Below, one piece after another: positions 1-13,012 of a DNA stretch of 64,000 nucleotides. The notes below the pieces were generated by a model that was not told the DNA's origin, did no database searches, and saw only the letters and a list, made by a program, of their open reading frames with translations. The position numbers and the translations under genes were made by a program. Each line of letters begins with the position of its first letter. The first letter of the stretch is position 1. Source of the DNA: Crotophaga sulcirostris (lineage: Eukaryota > Chordata > Aves > Cuculiformes > Crotophagidae); assembly GCA_013397455.1 (NCBI GenBank), contig VYZB01000035.1:2217395-2281394 (forward strand), in the 5' to 3' direction.

Positions 1-639
1 GGGACAAAGTGATTAAGAGCAGCCCCTGCAGAGAAGGACTTGGGGATATTGATTGACGAGAAGCTCAACATGAGCTAGCAATGCGCGCTCGCAGTCCAGA
101 AGGCCAACTGTGCCCTGGGCTGCATCAAAAGAAGCACTGCCAGCAGGGCAAGGGAGGGGATTCCCCATCCCTACTCTGCTCTTGTGAGACCCCACCTGGA
201 GTATTGTGTCCAGTTCTGGAAGTCCCAACATAAGGAGGATATGGAACTATTGGAGTGGGTCCAGAGGAGGGCTGTGAAGATGATCAAAGGGCTGGAGTTC
301 CCCTTCTATGAGGGCAGGCTGAAAGAGTTGGGGTTGTTCAGCCTGGACAAAAGCCGACTCCGGGAGGGCACCTCACAGTGGCCTTCCAGTACCTGAAGGG
401 CCTACAGGAAAGCTGGGGAAGGAAATTTACAAGGGCAAGCAGTGATAGGACGAGAGGGAATGACTTTAAACTGGAAGGGGGAAGATTTAGGTTAGACATT
501 AGGAAGGTGTTCAAGGCCAAGCTGGATGCAGTCTTGAGCAACCTGATCTAGTGGGAGGTGTCCCTGCCCATGGCAAGGGGGTTGGAACTAGATGATCTTT
601 AAGGTCCCTTCCAGCCCAAACCATTCTATGATTCTATAA
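1..639 (+). mobile_element. CR1 LINE retrotransposon, 3' fragment with decayed reverse-transcriptase ORF
   Basis: This is the 3' end of a CR1 non-LTR retrotransposon, cut by the left window edge. In life CR1 ORF2 encodes an endonuclease and reverse transcriptase that copies the element by target-primed reverse transcription. The last part of ORF2 is readable at about 184-360, with motifs [23 protein letters not shown] and [12 protein letters not shown], which are hallmarks of the CR1 ORF2 C-terminus. The frame is broken by a stop near 76 (tag in tgagctagca) and by frameshifts after about 365. The CR1 3' UTR follows (ggttggaactagatgatctt, then the terminal attctatgattctat at about 623-638). 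Near 507 the text jumps from the segment gacattaggaag directly to gtgttcaaggcc. Compared with usual CR1 text this skips roughly 80 bases, so there appears to be an internal deletion. The copy is dead. Confidence 0.95.
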
Positions 640-3600
640 TACACGAGCTGACAGGGAACCAAAAAGCTTTGATAGCACACACACCATTCTTACAGACCTC
701 TCCATTTTTATTTTTTCTTCCAATGTAGCTCTTACGATCGTCTTTCATCTTATTTGTCTGTATGCTAAGAATTGTAATCTTCCTTCTATAATTTATTATT
801 TAAGTAGTAGCAAACAAAATGCAAAAATATGAAATGGAGAATATCTGGGGTTTATTCTATCCAACAAGCAAAATGTGGTCACCTAGAACAGCAATTTCTC
901 ATCCTAGAGACCATTAGCAGCTGGCATTAGCTTTTGATTAAAAGGTTAGTATAGATTCAGCCTAGAAGTGAAGACACATTGACCAACTGCTAACGAATAG
1001 CAACAAGCAAGAAAGAGTTCTCAGGTTCTTATGTATGACCAACAAATAAGGTTTTATCTAAACAATACATTTAAGACTTTTTGTCAATTATAGAAGTGTT
1101 TACTGATATTTATCTCTCCTCTCCAGAAGACATTTTTTGAGATGCAAATTCCATGTCTTAGCAACTTCAGATGCGTACTATTCCAATTGTAAAAGTTTAA
1201 AAACTTTAGAGTTTTAAGTAAAGTGGGACTATTTTTGGTGTTGGGGGGTGGAGGTGTTGCACTAAAAATTTGCCAGGAAAAAAAATTAGAATTCTAAATC
1301 TAAAATCTAAAAGCAGCAAGAATAGAAGTGTCCAGTACAAGCACTGTAGTTGTGAGTTGTTACATTTTTCTCTTTGACAGTCAGCATTTAAGGAATGAGA
1401 CAGTCTGAACAGATCAGTCGTTTTGGTTTCTGAGAATAGAACCTGGCTAGTAGAGTAAAGTACAATGAGTCTAATTATGTCCTTTATTAATTAAACTGCA
1501 TATGCAAATTAAGGTTTGTCACCATTACCTGAAAACCATCTACTCTCACACTGATGTGCAAAGCCCACTAATTACTGAAATCTACAATTGTTTTTTTCAA
1601 GAAACAAAGTCAAGTCCAGGAAGAACAGTGAAATCTTCCTCTAAAAAGCACAATCATAAAGATTCCCTTTTCTAATACAAAAAACTGCCTTCCCATCATC
1701 AAATACATGTTCCAGTTACTGCATCCTAAGTAACACACAAAAAATTAATCCCTGCTCTCCAAAATTAGGTGGGTTCCTCATTAACTACTTATCAGAGGGA
1801 TGAAACAGTCGTGCTCACTTCAGCCATGCGCGCACAGCCCTAATGCCTCCCTGTAGGCTCTCCTCCAGTTTCTGCCATTTCGTGCAACCACAGAACATTA
1901 GGTTATGGGAAGCAGTGATTTGTTAGGTTCACTAGACACAGTCAGCCCGTCCACACTGGGCAGACTCACTCTGCCCTGGCTCCACAGCAGATGTAAGTTT
2001 GCCCTGCCAGCACTCTGAGCCACTGGAAAGCTTTGTAACTGTGTTAACACCATTGCCAGCCTGAACTAAAAAGCCCTGCTTGGAAAGAAATCTTATTAGC
2101 CTGGTCTGAGCACTGTACTGGGTCAGCACAGCTCCTAGATGAGAGCTAATGTGATGCTCCTCAAGGTCAGAGCATACTGCCTGTCTGCTGCAAAACACTT
2201 TACAGGCATAGCCAGTATCAGTCATCTGCGTAGAAAAACCTGCAGCAGAAAGCTGCCATCAATTCTGAAAAGACTGTAACAGCTTATACTAGAAATTAAA
2301 GCAGGAAAAAAAAATGTTCATTTGAAATGCAGTATGTTAAACATTCCTATGAAAATAAGACATCATTTTAAGTGAGTAAGATGAAATCATGAAGCCAGTA
2401 AACAAAAATAGTTCTGTATCAGAGCCCAGTCAAAAATGTTTCCAGTCATGGTGACTTTGAGTTTTGCTTTTCATAGAGAAGGTATTGAGAAAAAGCCTCA
2501 AACAAAAGTTATGATACTTCCTTGCCATAAGGATGTCATGCTTTCCCATTGTAAGCATCCTTCCCCATCAGCAGGAGAGCCAAAATTAAACATTCTCCTC
2601 AAAGTCGTAAAACATCCTGACAAAGTCTGCCACTTCAGAAAAAAGTGAGTCTCACTGGAGCAAAAGGCCAATGTAATGCAGAAAACTAGCCAGATTTACA
2701 TTACCAATAGTGTCAGTGGAGGGAAGTGAACCCTGACAACCCCAATACAGAGTACTGTGCTATCAGTTAAATACCAGATTTATGAACAAATCTTCTGTCA
2801 GAACAGTTCTGCAGGTCTGACCTAAATTTATACGCAATTCAAGGCAACTTAAACTAAATTTAGTAGCAGATAAATGCATCAAATAGACATCATCTGCATT
2901 TATTTCTTGAATTACCACTCTCAAATTTGTGTTCACACCTACAGATCATTTTGACCTTTAAGAAGACGAGCTTGAAAACCACATACTGTACTGAAACAAG
3001 AAGAAATACATGCAAAGTGATTTTAAATCCAGAGTTGTATATGAACAGCTCCAAGTAGAACAAGAAATTCCTAATGTGTTTGAAGAGCAATAAGCAGTGT
3101 CTTAACACTGCAGTCTGGGGGCATTTTAGCAAGCTATTTCAACTGAAAACAGGTCAGACAAACCAGTGCGATTTGAAGAAAGGAGAGCATGATCTACACT
3201 ACTGCTCCAACCAGTTTTATAACTGGTTAGAATATTCTCAGTGTGTAGAGCCCAAAGGCAAAATAATCCATCTTAAATACCCTAGGAAGAAATTAAACAG
3301 TGATATTCAAGCTGCTGCTTCTACTGGCACCAGCCATAGATTTCCAGATCCAGTCCTGCCAGTACATGTAATGAACATAAATAGGAAAAAAATACTCTAA
3401 CCAACAATAACAAAAAAAATTGATGAAATTATAAAAACATCAGAAGAGTCATCATGCCATAGATTAAGAACAGAAAAACAAAAATGTACCCGATCACTTT
3501 AAAGACATACTTTAATTTTAACAAGTAAATGTAATTTCTATACCTCAAAATAAGATTTCTTCTTGGGAGGGAGGAGGGGAAGGTAGGGCAGGATATGACT

Positions 3601-4660
3601 GACAGTTCTTTACATGGAAGAATTCAATTAAAAGATTAATAATGCCCCATTGACAACAGAAAATTTTGAAGTGTATAATTTTTGGATTTCACCATGTTTT
3701 TTAAAAACTGCCTTTCCATGTTTCTTCTAATACTTCTTAAATAACATGTCTAGAACTGCAGCATCTAAGGAACAGTTATTAAAGTAGAGTCTGCGCAGCT
3801 GACAGTCTTTTGTCCAACACACTGGCACTACATGTCTCACAGCAGATTGTTTCAAAGCAAAGACCACTTCCACAGCAGCTAATCAAATTCCAGAAAGCTG
3901 AAGTATTTTGATAGCCACAACATCGCTTGAAAGACAAGACATCAGGGGGGAACACAACATAGAAAAAGAATTTTTTGCTCTATATCAAAACACTCTTCAA
4001 GTATTTAATTAGTACATTAGGTCCTAATCAGGGCCCACTACATCTTTGTCTTCATAGTTATGTGACTAAATCCAAACATAATTACATTTCCTTCCTCTAC
4101 GTTGTGAACTTCTTGAATGAAGAAGCCCTTCCTTGCCATTTCCATCTCTGAGTGACCGGGTTTACTTCACACATGTGGACGAATCAGATGAGAAAGTTTC
4201 AGTTTAAGCCATGATAAAGATAAGAAAAGGTAGCCTACAGAAGTTAAATAATATTCTGAAATTATAATCGCTTCACCATGGCGAGTCTCTACATTATAGC
4301 TGTGCACTTTGGGTTTTTAACATCTGGTATATTGCTGTTGCTATATGAGACTACCTTATCTCACACAAACTACTTCCAAAAGCATCTGGAGAAGACAGAG
4401 TTAATTGAATATTCAACAGCATCGCTTATAGCGCAAGTGTAACATTTGAAGAGCATTCATTGCAGCACAAGTCATCAGCCATGCAAAGTGGTTCACAATT
4501 GGAAAGTCCCACCTGGAATCACAATAGATCTGTACTAAAGCTCTGCCAAACTTTGCTTCATCCTGGCATCATTCTCTGTATCCATATCAAAAGTTAATCT
4601 CCTTCCTTTGTTTTTAATAATCCTCCTTACTTTACATATATGCAAGTGTTTTTCAACTTC

Positions 4661-4734
4661 ATATCCATGTTTCACATTATGTGTTATTTTTCACTATATC
4701 CATGTTTCACATTATGTGAGTGTTATTTTTCACT
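4661..4734. repeat. Direct tandem duplication, 35-39 bp unit
   Basis: Two adjacent copies begin atatccatgtttcacatta, at 4661-4695 and 4696-4734. They are identical except that the second carries four extra bases (a gtga/agtg-type insertion) before tgttatttttcact. The low divergence points to a fairly recent replication-slippage duplication. No coding consequence is visible. Confidence 0.9.
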
Positions 4735-7065
4735 TATATGAAGTCCAAAAGCTTGACTTAAGAGGTTTTTTCTCCAACAGATCTTCAAATCACTAAGTAG
4801 TTTTTACAACAGTTTCAACTCTTCAGTGCAAGTCTGCTTGTTTCATACACACAAACTTTTGATTTTGGAACTACCAGAAGGCAGTGAAAAAACGACCTAT
4901 TACTTACTACAACACTGACATTTTTCAGGGTATGTAGTTATATTCATCAGCTTTTTAGTCTGTAAAACAAAATGCATTTTTATTTTTTCAACTAGCCTAT
5001 CAAAGCCCCTGAAAGTGGTTATCACATTCATTTAAGGATACCGAGATGGAACTTCTTAGTGTTACTAAAAAATATAAATTACTATCTCCGGGGCTATTGG
5101 TAGATAATTCCTGTTCTAAAAGGAAAACCTCTGAACACAAAAACACTGAAACATCTACCTTAATGCCTTCCTTCAAAAAATCCAGGGGTAGCTGACAGCT
5201 GCCTTTAGCCTACCTATGGCTGAGTCATGGTAGGTATAGTCATTTTGGAGAAAAGACTCAACAAAGCACACAGAAGATCCAAACGTTAGAAACACTTCAT
5301 TTCTAAAACCAACAGTCTTTGAAGCCTGCTTGTAAAACACCAGCATGCTTACTTCTCCTAAATCTCAAGGCTTGCCTAAAAAGTGAAACATGAAAACGTA
5401 ACTTTATTAAATTATGAAGGTCACTTTCTCCTTACTAGTAGCAGGGGACAGCAGGAGTTCAAGAGGACGGATTGCCTAGAGGGGTAAAAACACTCCTATC
5501 TACCATTAACATTTTTGCAAGGCCTGCATTCTTATCAGTATTCCTTGATATTGGCTGTCTCCAAGGCCTTAAAATAATTGACTGGAAGCTATGTTGAAAG
5601 AGTCATGTTGTATCAGCTCTGTGATAAACTGGCCAAAGGGAGAAAGGGTTACACAAAAGGCACAGCCTGGGTTTCAACCTATGACTCATTAAGCAGCTAT
5701 TCAGCACTTCTAGAGCAATACACATGAAAGGGTAAGAAAATGGGTGTCTTTTGAAAGCTAGGATTATACTGCCTTACCGCACTATTGTGGAACCAGCCCT
5801 ACGCTATAGCTAGCCAGCTTCTTTCAAGTCTATTTGACCTGGAATTCTTGGGGGTTTTTTGGTAACTCTTAGCAACGACTCATAACGTTCTTAGGAATGA
5901 GAAAAAAAAGGCAGAGAGCAAGTATTCTGCAGTATGTTAAGGCATAACGCTCTACACAAAACCCAAAAATCTTTGCAGCCACTGGCTCAGCAGTGAGGAC
6001 CCAAGTGAAAACAAGGCTTTACTAGATCCCAGTATTATCACTAGCAAGTTTATTACATTTACAGTGTTCTATCCCTGAATGATTTGAACTCAAATCAGAT
6101 TTTTTATCTTTGGTCAAGTTCAGCACTCAGATTTTCCAGCCAGACACCTGACCCAGAAGAGCCGAATAGGCTCATTGCAGACTGCGACCTCCCACCGCCC
6201 AAACCTTGGGATGTACCAAAAGCATTCAGAAAAGACAACAGCTTCTGAAGTGGCACACGTTGCTTAAGTAACTCAGTTTATTGTTGTTGTTATGGTTGTT
6301 TACAAGCCACACTACTAAGCCTCATATTGAATTTCATGTTCTTCAATAAGCTTTCACTTTCCTGGTTCCCATTCCTGGAAGATCATAGTTTTCGCACTCA
6401 AAATGATAGCCCTGCTCATGTCTTATTGCCACTGCTTCTTTTGATTTCAATGAAATAGTTTAAACAACTGTTCCACAGCTTGAACTCTGATGTAAATGCA
6501 ACACATTATTGCTAAATTGCATGTCTTATCTGAGTTTAGAGCAAGGATATTGCATTAATACAAACACAATAAAAATTAAGGTCAATGTCTTAAACATATA
6601 CATGAGTGCCTTTGTATGTATCCAATTGACAGACTGATATCTACACACTCACATTCACACACCTCCAGTTCCCACTTTACCATTAATAATAGAATCTTAA
6701 CAGCTATGGGGCAGGACCAAACAAGGCTCTACTCATTTAACAAGATCATCATCTCCAATTAGCATCAAAAAGAACGGTTAATAGTAACAACTTAACAATA
6801 ACACTGAGTTCATTGACAAAATATTTACAACTGGTATCTCTAAATATCATGGAGGTGTGACTAGAATTCAGAAAACAGATTCCCAAAACATCTCTGTTCT
6901 GAACAGCTGAGGCAGTTCAGTGGAAAAGAAGAGTTCAAGATCCAACACACACATTCAATCAATGATTGACTAGTGCATTTGCAAGGCACTCATTTTAGTA
7001 ATTAGGGTGGGAAGTCCATTAATACACTATCCATTAAATAACGATCTGTAAGCCTAATGGCTAAT

Positions 7066-7080
7066 GGGGGGGGGGAGGGG
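7066..7080 (+). repeat. G-run (10 G, A, 4 G)
   Basis: A homopolymer tract of ten G, one A and four G sits in AT-rich surroundings. It could form a G-rich secondary structure on the plus strand, and its length is also prone to sequencing error. Confidence 0.85.
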
Positions 7081-7737
7081 AAGATTTATTGTGGAAGGCA
7101 TTCAAATTCAAGTGAGCATCAAAAGGAAAAACACTGAACATGCATAGCCAAGGTATATTTCATCACATACTGTTTAATATATAATCGTTTTGGCTTACTT
7201 TTCTCTCTCAAACACACGCCTACTGAAAAATCACATTTGAAACTCAGGAGTTGCACTAACACCAGATAAAGCTATTTGGCAAAGCCCAAAATTGTCTTTA
7301 AATATTTAGGACAAGTTTTATACAACATTGTAAGATCACAAGATTCCTTTGTGGGTATTTTACATAGTCAGCCAGCATTTCAAACACTCACACCAAAAAA
7401 AGTCCTCAAAAGCACTCTGTACAGATGTTCAGTATTCATTATGCATTTTTATGTCGTTATGCATGCTGTATTATAGATGAGAATTGGCACGAACAAACCA
7501 TGTAAAGACAAAGCCAATAAACATTAACACTGTTTCCCGTGCGATGGGTGATTATACATCAATACCCTGTACTCGCATGATTCACAAAGTAAAAGGATAG
7601 CAAGGATTTGAAATATTGCGCAGCTCCACGCAGCACTGCTCCCTCAAACCCCTGCCCCTGCAGCCCCCGGTACTACTGTGCCCTTTCTCTCTGGAGGGCC
7701 TGAGGATTACACTGGGACAGAAAATAAGGGAAAAGAG

Positions 7738-7749
7738 AAAAAAAAAAAA
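7738..7749 (+). repeat. Poly-A tract, 12 bp
   Basis: Twelve A residues lie in a purine-rich stretch that continues as aaagaaaaat. No retroposed body such as a SINE or processed transcript is recognisable upstream, so it is scored as simple sequence only. Confidence 0.8.
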
Positions 7750-9765
7750 GAAAGAAAAATAACACAGGAAACCAAGAGTTCCTTATGGCCCACTCACAGA
7801 GCCCCCACTTTACCCATGGCACACATTCCAGTTCCTGCTGCCTCCTCACACAGCAGGGATGGCAGCAGCTCAGCAGTGTATTCGGCACCATGGAACACTC
7901 TTAGCTTGAAAGACACTGCTGTGACCATGTGCCACCACTTCATGGACTCATATAAATCTGGTAACAGCAACTGCACCAGGAAGCCAACTGACCACATCAT
8001 CCATTTCTATGGTTGAATAATCAGTACTGAATATTTAAATTTCACTCTGAAGAGTAACGCAGAAAAAAGTGCATTTAAGTCAGCCTACTGTCTCTAAGCA
8101 AATTAACTATCATCAGGTGAAAGTTCATCCAAAGCATACATTGCATCCCCTTAAGACCACAGAAATCTTCCCAATTTCTGTCCATAACCAGGTTGTCACA
8201 GTCTAAGCCATCTCTTTGCAGCAGACTAGCAAAAAGAGCCCTGAAAAAGGACTCCATCTAGTACAAATCCAACATAGAAATCATAAGGAAAGGAAAATAA
8301 CTAAAGGAAGAATGTACTACTGGGAAAAGAAGACTTGATAACAATCACCGCCCTGCTTACTGAAGGCGGCTCCACAATTATCAACTCAATAAAAGAAGTT
8401 TTAACTAGGAAGGGAAAGAAAAGTGAGCCCCATGACAGTCCCTTGCAGCTAAAAGCCAAGAGGAACTAGAAGTACACCCAGAAAAACTACTCTGACAACA
8501 GCGTAGGACTACACAAGAAAAAAGGAAATTTGAGAAAGTAGCACAGGACAAAAAAAATTATACAAGCGCAGAGGCAATGGGAGGGAAATGCAGGGAAAGA
8601 GTACAAAGTACTAAAAAGGTACCTTTGACTACCTTTGTCACAAGGGACAGAGTAAAGCTGTAAACTGTCACATGTGAACAAAGGGAGAGACAACAGACAC
8701 AGAAGCTTTTAGTCTGCATAAGATTAGGACTGCTATTTAGTCAAAGTCTGCTTTAAAAAGCTCAATTACAAAAAAAAAAACACAAACAACATACCAATGC
8801 ATATTAATATAGATATTATAACTCACAGACTAAGCCCAGATAAGGTTTCCCCATACAAAAGTAAGGATTAAACAACAGTGATAGTAGTATTAATTTATGG
8901 TGATACCACTATAAATTCACACCAAAAGGGTACACATGAGCTTTGGCATTACTAGAGAAGATTACTTGCCACGCAAAATTATTTTAAAAGCTCACCATAG
9001 CTTCAAGTCCATTAGGAAAATACTGCGAGCATTCAGTATAAACCACAGAGGTAGCACAGCATTTTTCACTATTCTAGTAAACTCAAATATCAATCTAGCA
9101 GGCTACAGAATTATTTTCAATCCTGATTTTTAATATATCTGAACATATATTTTTTAAATCCAAAAATCAGCTGGAAGGAACAGAAACTGGCAGAGTGCAA
9201 TAGGCAACTGTTCTTCACCAAACATCAAGTATAAGAAATTTCTTTTTCTAAACTAAGAAATTGAAATAGCAATTTTCTTCATTTAGAAAACCACCTTTGT
9301 TTTGAAAGTGCCCTCTACTTGTCTTTATACAGTAAGTGATTAAACTTAAGGAAGAATGTAGCCCTGAAGCAAGGATAAACAGTACTTGAAATCTAAGCCT
9401 CTTGGGTTTTAAGAAAATTGTTTTTCTGTGTGATGAGCCACACCTTCCCCCATAGCAGGCATTCAACTCCACTGCCATCTTGTATGTAAACACCATCTAG
9501 GATAGCTTTGCTTCACAATTCCTTCCCAATGAGCCTCAAGCTCTACTGAGGGCAGCACCAATACACATTGGCCACTTGCAATTTTTAAGACACCACTGTG
9601 GGGGAGACACTCTGGTCTATGCTAAAGCCTCAAGCACTGAAGTTGTGCCAACAAAAACTTGTGCAGGAATGCTGGCACAGCTGCAGAGCCTCCATACTCT
9701 CACCAGGTTACCAGATCAGACACGATCTGAGAAGGGGAATCCACATGCAATTCCTGACTACTCAG

Positions 9766-9780
9766 AAAAAAAAAAAAAAA
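9766..9780 (+). repeat. Poly-A tract, 15 bp
   Basis: Fifteen A residues follow ctactcag. I looked for an upstream retrocopy that this could be the tail of. The preceding 200 bases (gtgccaacaaaaacttgtgc and following) match no gene I recognise, and no target-site duplication stands out. Confidence 0.8.
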
Positions 9781-12182
9781 GAAGGCTTCAACAGCCTCTG
9801 CTGCTGCAGCATCAATTTGCAATCTGGACTTCCCAAAGGCCCTCTAATCCTTCCATGTCAGGAAGGTGGTTGCAGGTGGACCATATTCCCCTGCCTCTGG
9901 CCTCTCCTTGACCATACCCTCCAGCATCCATTACCTGTACCCTCTCCTTCACTGAGAAGTGCCATTGTGCACTAACAGAAATCAAAACATGCACAGGTCT
10001 GAATTTTATCTATAACGATTAATACTACAGAAGCCGAATTCCAAGTTACCGAACACATGTAGAATACTTCACATAGCTGCACTGAGAAGAAGGGCTTGTA
10101 ACCAAGCGATACTGTACTATGCTGGTCACATGCAAACTGTCAAATTCGAGCATTGAGAAGGCTTTAATACAGACAACAAATAGCAGAAGGCTGGTATGCC
10201 TGGGATAGAAAATAAATTGGCAGGCCATTTATTTAAATGCAGTTAAGTTTCAATTTAAGCTAAATTACAAGGTCTGAAATAAGCCACATTTCATGACCCT
10301 GACATTATCTCTTCCCTTCTCCCCATCAACTTTAATATTTGACCCAACTCATAAATAACCAAATGTAAGAAGTCTAGGTAAGATCTTTAAAAGATGCCTT
10401 ATTTAACAAACAGGAATCAATTCTACATTCAGATGGTGACAGAATCATACAAAACTGGCTGAAGATTTTCCAAGTGACCTCAAATAACTAGTTTTACAAA
10501 TCACATCTTCCACTGTCGCTATTACATAGAGTTTATTTCAGGTATAGTTATTCCTTAAGAAGTTTGTGCCATGTAAATGCTTTCCAAACAGAGTGTTGTA
10601 AAAGCTGTCTCAGGCACTCAGCTTGTTCACCCTGTTAAAAGGATGCCCTATGCAGAAAATGCTGCACTACATTGCAAATGAAAGGGTTGACCACACACTT
10701 ACTTTTAATTATACTGTGCTAATCCAAAGTGTGTGAGAGCACGTAGTCTACGGCACAGATCCACTCTACTCCCAAGATCTGTATTGTAAACCATGACCTG
10801 ACCCAAATAGGTCATTCTCCATGTCCTGTATGTTGCTACTCCATAAGCACCCACTCTGATGGACCTTCATACAATTTCATACAATTACCTTTCCAGTGTG
10901 ACAAGACACAATGTTTCAGTAGCTTCTGGCCTATCACCAAAGACTGAACTGAACAGACTGTAATTCAGAACACGTATGAAAGACACACAAAGTGAATTAC
11001 ATAAAGGTCAAGGAATAATAAGAAAACTGGTATTGCCATGACTTTGTCACAACAAAACAGACTGTGTTGCGGCAGTGACCGAAGAGAGTCCTATGAGGAT
11101 AGAAGTCATCCCTGTGCCAGAATAGATACCTCTTGGAACAAGAACATCGAGGAGAGCATAGCCCCTTCAAATTAGGCAGTGACACACAGACAGGAGAAAA
11201 TGGAAGAAGTGATTTTCCTCAGTCACAGAAGATGCTCCCCTTCATCACAGGAAGGATTTAGCATCTCAAATGAGAGACAAGGGTCTTCCATTATTGCTTT
11301 TAATAAGACGAATTCCACAAAACAGTTTCCAGGGAAGAGTTCTTGTAAACTTCTATGATACAATCATCTGCCTCTCATTTATCCTCTTTCCACTTCCTCC
11401 CAGCTGTGCTATTCAAAATGGTGGACAGGCAGGAAATATAATTAAAACTCATATTCTGACAGCAGCATGTGCAAAGGTTTCATCACTGGTTTGGAGAGAG
11501 CCATGTAATTTTAAGACATTTCTGAGCAATACAGAGTTTGACTAAATGCTAATAGTTGGAAAAATATATGACCAACTCCATGCTCTACAGCACTTGTCAC
11601 CTTCATATCAAAGTTCCCAGGCATTAAATAAAAGCAGTAAGACACTATGATTTTTAAGCATCTCCAGGAACATAATGTACTTTCCTAATGAAACCATTCA
11701 CAAATATTTATTACAAGATGTATAATTACTTTCTTGCCTTAATTTAAAGACTGGAATCTTTAAAGATATCTAAAGAACTGGAATTCACATATGCTGCTTG
11801 ACTAGCAACACATGCTGTATTTATAGTGGATATGCTTGACTAGCTTTCAATAACCAAATACAAAGGGGCCGGCTTGACCAAACACAGTCTTTCCCCACCT
11901 CCATGCATGAACAGTTTGGTTCAGACATCATCCTGCTTCAAACAAACATCCCTTGTCTACAGCTTTACTAGTCCAAAAGCATGCTACACAATCCCTGCCA
12001 CCCACCATAGGTAAGATGAAGCTCTTGCTGCAAACCATTTCCCCTCAGTTGCTGTCAAGAAATCAACTTCCAGTGCCTACCTTATTTTCTTTGACTTCTC
12101 TAAAGGTAAGTGAAAATGTGGACCCACATATATACCAGGAAACTGTGGTGACCAGATAGCCCAAATGGCTGTTTCTTACAAT

Positions 12183-13012
12183 AGTACAGAATAGAGTAGA
12201 ACAGAATATTTAAGTTGAAAGGGACCTACAGCGATCACCTAGTCCAACTGCCTGACCACTTCAGGACTGACTAAAAGTTAAAGCATGTTATGTGGGCATT
12301 GTCCAAATGCCTCTTAAACAGACAGACTCGGAGCATTGACCACCTCTCTATGAAGCCTTTTCCAGTGTTTGACCTCTTCGTAAAGAAATGCTTCCTAATA
12401 CCCAGTCTAAATCTCCCCTGGTGCAGCTCTGAATCATTCACGCATGTCCTATCACTGGATACTAGGGAGAAGAGATCAGCAACTCCCTCTCCACTTCCCC
12501 TCCTCAGGACACTGTAGAGAGCAACAAGGTCAGCCCTCAACCTCCTTCTCTCCAAGCTAAACAAAACCAGAGACCTCAACTGCTCCTCACAGGACATGCC
12601 TTCCCTGAGCACATTCCAGGACCTTCATATCCTTCTTAAATTGTGAGGTCTAGAACTGCACTCAGTCCTCAAGGTGAGGCTGCACCAACTCTGAATACAT
12701 CAGGATATTTACTTCTCTTGACCTGCTGGTTATGCTATGTTTGATGTACTCCAGGATGTGATTTGCCCTCTTGGATGCCAGGGCATTGCTGGTTCATATT
12801 GAGCCTGTTGCCAACCAGCACCCCTTCTGCAGGGCTGCTCTCCAGCCACTCCTCTCCCAATTTATGCTTGTGCCCAGCATTACTCTATCCCAGGTGTAGA
12901 ATCTGGCATCTGGACTAGTTAAATTTCATCCCATTAACCAGTGCCCAACACTCCAATCTATCCAGATCCCTCTGCAAGGTCTCTTGTCCCTGAACAGCAT
13001 CAGTAGCCCTTC
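12183..13012 (-). mobile_element. CR1 LINE retrotransposon, minus strand, 5'-truncated and decayed
   Basis: This is a CR1 copy in reverse orientation with its 3' end at the left (acagaatatttaagttgaaagggacctac, the reverse of the CR1 tail). The minus-strand translation across 12612-12271 gives a degraded ORF2 C-terminus, with LFSLERRRLRADLVALYSVL, LFSLVSSDRT and RFRLGIRKHFFT in the expected order. Further right, the text about a 'stock' region (gacctgctggttatgctatg, ggatgtgatttgccctcttgg, cactccaatctatccagatcc) is the more 5' CR1 ORF2 DNA. Homology fades near 13012, which is the 5' truncation point. Many substitutions and several indels indicate an old copy. It cannot encode a working reverse transcriptase. 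Confidence 0.92.

Larger units (their letters stand above)
640..12182. other. AT-rich non-coding DNA, no gene recognised
   Basis: About 11.5 kb of AT-rich unique sequence lies between two CR1 copies. Open frames of 60-125 codons occur on both strands (for example 3074-3400 plus, 1932-2225 minus, 9598-9975 plus). None has a domain, repeat pattern or motif that I recognise, and their sizes are what chance gives. The stretch contains a short tandem duplication near 4.66 kb, a G-run near 7.07 kb and A-runs near 7.74 and 9.77 kb, listed separately. It could be intronic or intergenic. Nothing here decides which. Confidence 0.6.

Noticed and set aside
184..396. Plus-strand protein frame with clear homology
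   Set aside because: It is a decayed C-terminus of CR1 ORF2, not a host gene. It is annotated as part of the mobile element.
3543..3560. 18-nt minus-strand microexon candidate with a C/T-rich acceptor
   Set aside because: Donor ttgag|gtatag is weak and the acceptor tract is simple C/T-rich sequence. There is no independent support.
12271..12612. Minus-strand 113-codon frame
   Set aside because: It is CR1 ORF2 remnant text, not an independent gene.
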